Below are positions 61,501 to 64,000 of a stretch of DNA of 64,000 nt, in pieces. The DNA comes from Spirodela intermedia (taxonomy: Eukaryota > Streptophyta > Magnoliopsida > Alismatales > Araceae): contig LR746264.1 of assembly GCA_902729315.2 (NCBI GenBank), positions 4,162,378-4,226,377 of the forward strand. Reading direction: 5' to 3'. Both the position numbers and the translations under genes were made by a program. Within the stretch, counting starts at the first letter, position 1, and each line of letters starts with the position of its first letter. Under the pieces are notes generated by a model. It ran no database searches. It was not told the DNA's origin and saw nothing but the letters and a program-made list of their open reading frames with translations.

Positions 61501-62165
61501 AAGCTAACAATACTCATGATGAGACATTTGTTAAACCCTCTTAACAAATGAATAATTGTTGACAATAATGGACATGGTGTACCAGCTTCCATCATTATAT
61601 ACACCACTACTATATCAGTGCTTGCAAAGTTCATGTTAGTATACATGCTTGTGGTGCATTTGCTGCACATATATTTAATATACCTATAGAGTTTTACATT
61701 CTCTTTTGTTGACTTGAGATTCAAAAAGAGTTAATATCTTTGTCTTAAAGGATCACTAGGGAGGTTTTCTTAGCCTTTTTATACACCATTTGGAATTTTA
61801 ATGTTAACATCTATACCCATTGCTAGGCCTCTCTTGCCCAAGAAGAATATAAGCTTAGTTGTTTAGAAGGAAGTGACCACACAAATGGAGAAAGACCTTT
61901 GTGTCTGCATGAGGAAATCAGTCCCAAAGATGGTGTTAAAATTATCCATCAATATCACCATAAAGTATACAATGTACTTCAATATTTTTAAGATTAAGCA
62001 AGGCTCCATATGCAGCACCAATGATGATATGTGCCATCAAATTAATGGCCTTAATTTGGTCATCTACTTATAACATTGTTAGGCCCAAATGAGACACCTC
62101 ATTTGAGTGGAAGTTATGAGTAATCCTCCTACTGATCTTCACAAGAGTCAGTCATATGGTACTAG
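58519..62165 (-). mobile_element. Decayed Ty3/gypsy-like retrotransposon segment, copy 2
   Basis: Aligns with 50276-53590 in the same orientation, at an offset of about 8.2-8.6 kb. On the minus strand the RT box is conserved as YLDD (60445-60456, context KLIFIYLDDSLVYN), better preserved than the YLDN of copy 1. Frames elsewhere are full of stops. It carries about 690 bp at 60783-61465 that copy 1 lacks. It starts directly next to the 5' flank of the DUF247 gene. No LTRs were recognised. Confidence 0.62.
60783..61465. other. AT-rich insertion of about 690 bp in retroelement copy 2
   Basis: Interrupts the alignment with copy 1 (which continues from 52550 to about 52565). Very AT-rich, with no ORF of note and no clear terminal inverted repeats. 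It could equally be a deletion in copy 1. Confidence 0.45.
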
Positions 62166-64000
62166 TATTTATGTTCATTACGTAAAACTATTGTTGTAAT
62201 TAAAGCTTGAATGATCAATTTAAATTTATGAACCAGAAATTAACACAAGAATATGAGATTATATATTAGTAAGTTTTAGGTTGATCATAGGGACACTTGA
62301 AAATTCGAATTAATTATTCAAAAAGTGTAATTGAGAAGGATGAACATCAAGGTGAGATAATTAGGGAGAGATAGTTCTATTTAGAGGTAGTGATGAAGGT
62401 ATTTTCACAATGGAACATAAAGAGACTTAATACTAGAAGAGGAACTAAAAATTTAATCTTCCAATGAACAATCTTTGATTTAATGAATTCAGTTTCTTTA
62501 TGGAAGTATATTGAGATTCAAGGATAAATAATCTCTTAACTTAGATGTATGGTGTCCTTACTGATGGAGACACCACACATATATGCATGTCTTGAGTAGA
62601 ACATATATTCACCCAAGGAACAATTCTATGGTTATGTCACACAATGGTGCTCACTAAGTTGTGCTGGAACCCATAGAAAATGATCTTTCAACCATGCTTT
62701 GTTGGATGATGAGGGAAAAGACAAAACTTTCATGGGATGGAAATGAGAGAAAACAAACTCCAAACATGTCTTTGGAGTGAAAAAAATAAGAGACAAACCA
62801 AACCTTTAAGAGAAGCTCGAAGAGACTTCTTCCAAAAGTGTATAATAGAATTATCCAACACAATGAATATTCTTTAGAGGTAAAATACTTCTTAGTGGAG
62901 CCTCCTTCATGGAAAAACTGTTGAGAAATGTCCCCCCCCCCCTTAAGAGAGTTTTTGTCTGCAATTTTTCTAATGGTTTTCAACCCTTCTATTTAGTCCT
63001 ATTGTGGCATCATTAACAATTGTGGTCGAGTTGTGGGTCCTTAAATCTGATCAACCTTTCCTTCCTTTAGTGGCTGCTTTGACTTATTCATGTTGAAGGT
63101 ATTGAGTGCATCAAAGGATAAAGAATGAATGTCATATTTCTAACTATCTTTGGGTCTTTAAATCACATGTGACAATAATCAATAATTTCTATTTTACATG
63201 ACAACAGTTGATAGTAGCATTATATCCCAAAGGTAGTTGTGAGCTCACTTAAGCTTCATGTCATGTGGTGCTTCGAGCATCATTGGATCAAATTGCCACA
63301 CGATTATTCATTCACTTATGTTCTGAGTCACATGGTACTCTAAACATTGTTGGATTGAATCACCACATGACAGTTTACTTATATTCTCGATCATGTGACA
63401 CTCTAAGCATTGTTGGATGAAATCACCCTGTAGCATAACACCAAAAACATGAGAAGCTAGCAGTCCCACATTGATTTATTTTAAATTTTTTATATCCTTA
63501 TATGTAGGAGCTCCCTTATTTGTTGGAGCTCTTCCCAAAACCAAGATAGCAAGAACCACTTCGAAAAAAGGCTTAAACCAAGTAGTCTGCCCTCACACAA
63601 TATGCATGTGTATGATGCTTCTTGCCCCATGCTTGGTTGGCCCTTGGTGACTTGGAAGGAGAGTGACACACATGCGTCCCACAAGTTCACCTTGTCTAGG
63701 CCCACCCACTCGAGCATAGTGCCCTCAAGGTTGACTGTCAAGTGCTAGTTGGCTAGCAGATCCTATATATATTATTATTTTATTTATTTATTTAAAAAAT
63801 ATATATAGATATATATATATATTTCTTCTAAAAATTAACTCAAATATAAAATAATAAAACTATTTAAATATTGAAAAAAATATATCATTAACCAAAAACT
63901 GATTGTTATAATGTGTTAAGCTTATAGATCATATTTTTAAACATAATTTATGTCAATTATATGGAAAATAATCAAGTCAAAATGATGGTGTCCTATTTTA
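62166..64000. other. AT-rich repeat DNA at the right edge
   Basis: No gene is supported. Holds a C-homopolymer run (about 62931-62942), a three-unit imperfect tandem repeat (63261-63433) and an (AT)-rich tract (about 63765-63825). Confidence 0.6.
63261..63433. repeat. Three imperfect tandem units of about 65 bp
   Basis: Units begin TCATGTGGTGC (63261), TCACATGGTAC (63328) and TCATGTGACAC (63391). Each continues with CAT(C/T)(A/G)TTGGAT and (A/G)AAT(T/C)(G/A)CC. Confidence 0.8.

Noticed and set aside
1-64000. CRISPR arrays, tRNA/rRNA genes, organelle-DNA insertions
   Set aside because: No regularly spaced identical repeats with unique spacers, no cloverleaf-like segment and no rRNA-like or organelle-gene sequence was noticed by eye. 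Covariance-model and organelle-genome searches would settle this.

Overview
This is a plant nuclear (angiosperm) window. Genes are split by GT-AG introns, the families are plant ones (DUF247, P-class PPR, autoinhibited Ca2+-ATPase, SAP-domain AP endonuclease, PRP4/LACHESIS), and the GC-rich coding islands sit in long AT-rich spacers full of decayed retroelements and microsatellites. The strong GC bias of the intronless PPR and DUF247 genes is reminiscent of a monocot, but that is an inference.

Layout: 1-904 (+) is a broken DUF247 gene. 1915-3540 (-) is an intact intronless PPR gene with a 40-bp minisatellite upstream. 3.8-12.5 kb is an AT-rich spacer with an LTR-like segment and tandem duplications. 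12679-24244 (-) is a complete 7-exon P2B Ca2+-ATPase of the ACA4/ACA11 type. 23.95-28.70 kb is a tandem duplication that copied the ATPase promoter and first exon; the upstream exon copy has lost its ATG and its calmodulin-binding core. 30584-39199 (+) is an 11-exon SAP + exonuclease III-type AP endonuclease (ARP). 42936-48825 (+) is a 4-exon U4/U6 snRNP PRP4-like WD40 protein (LACHESIS). 50.3-53.6 kb and 58.5-62.2 kb are two related copies of a decayed Ty3/gypsy-like element on the minus strand. Between them lie a PPR pseudogene (55.61-56.39 kb, +) and an intact DUF247 gene (56747-58195, -). 62.2-64 kb is AT-rich repeat DNA.

The most striking structure is that the DUF247/PPR convergent pair at the left edge reappears inverted about 52 kb away, with matching intergenic sequence. 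The decay is reciprocal: the left arm keeps a good PPR and a dead DUF247, and the right arm keeps a good DUF247 and a dead PPR. The three central genes correspond to Arabidopsis genes that I recall as close neighbours on chromosome 2 (ARP At2g41460, LIS/PRP4 At2g41500, ACA4 At2g41560), which suggests an old conserved linkage. They serve unrelated housekeeping roles (Ca2+ export, base-excision repair, splicing) and show no operon-like logic. I found no CRISPR array, no tRNA or rRNA gene, and no wholly new gene system.
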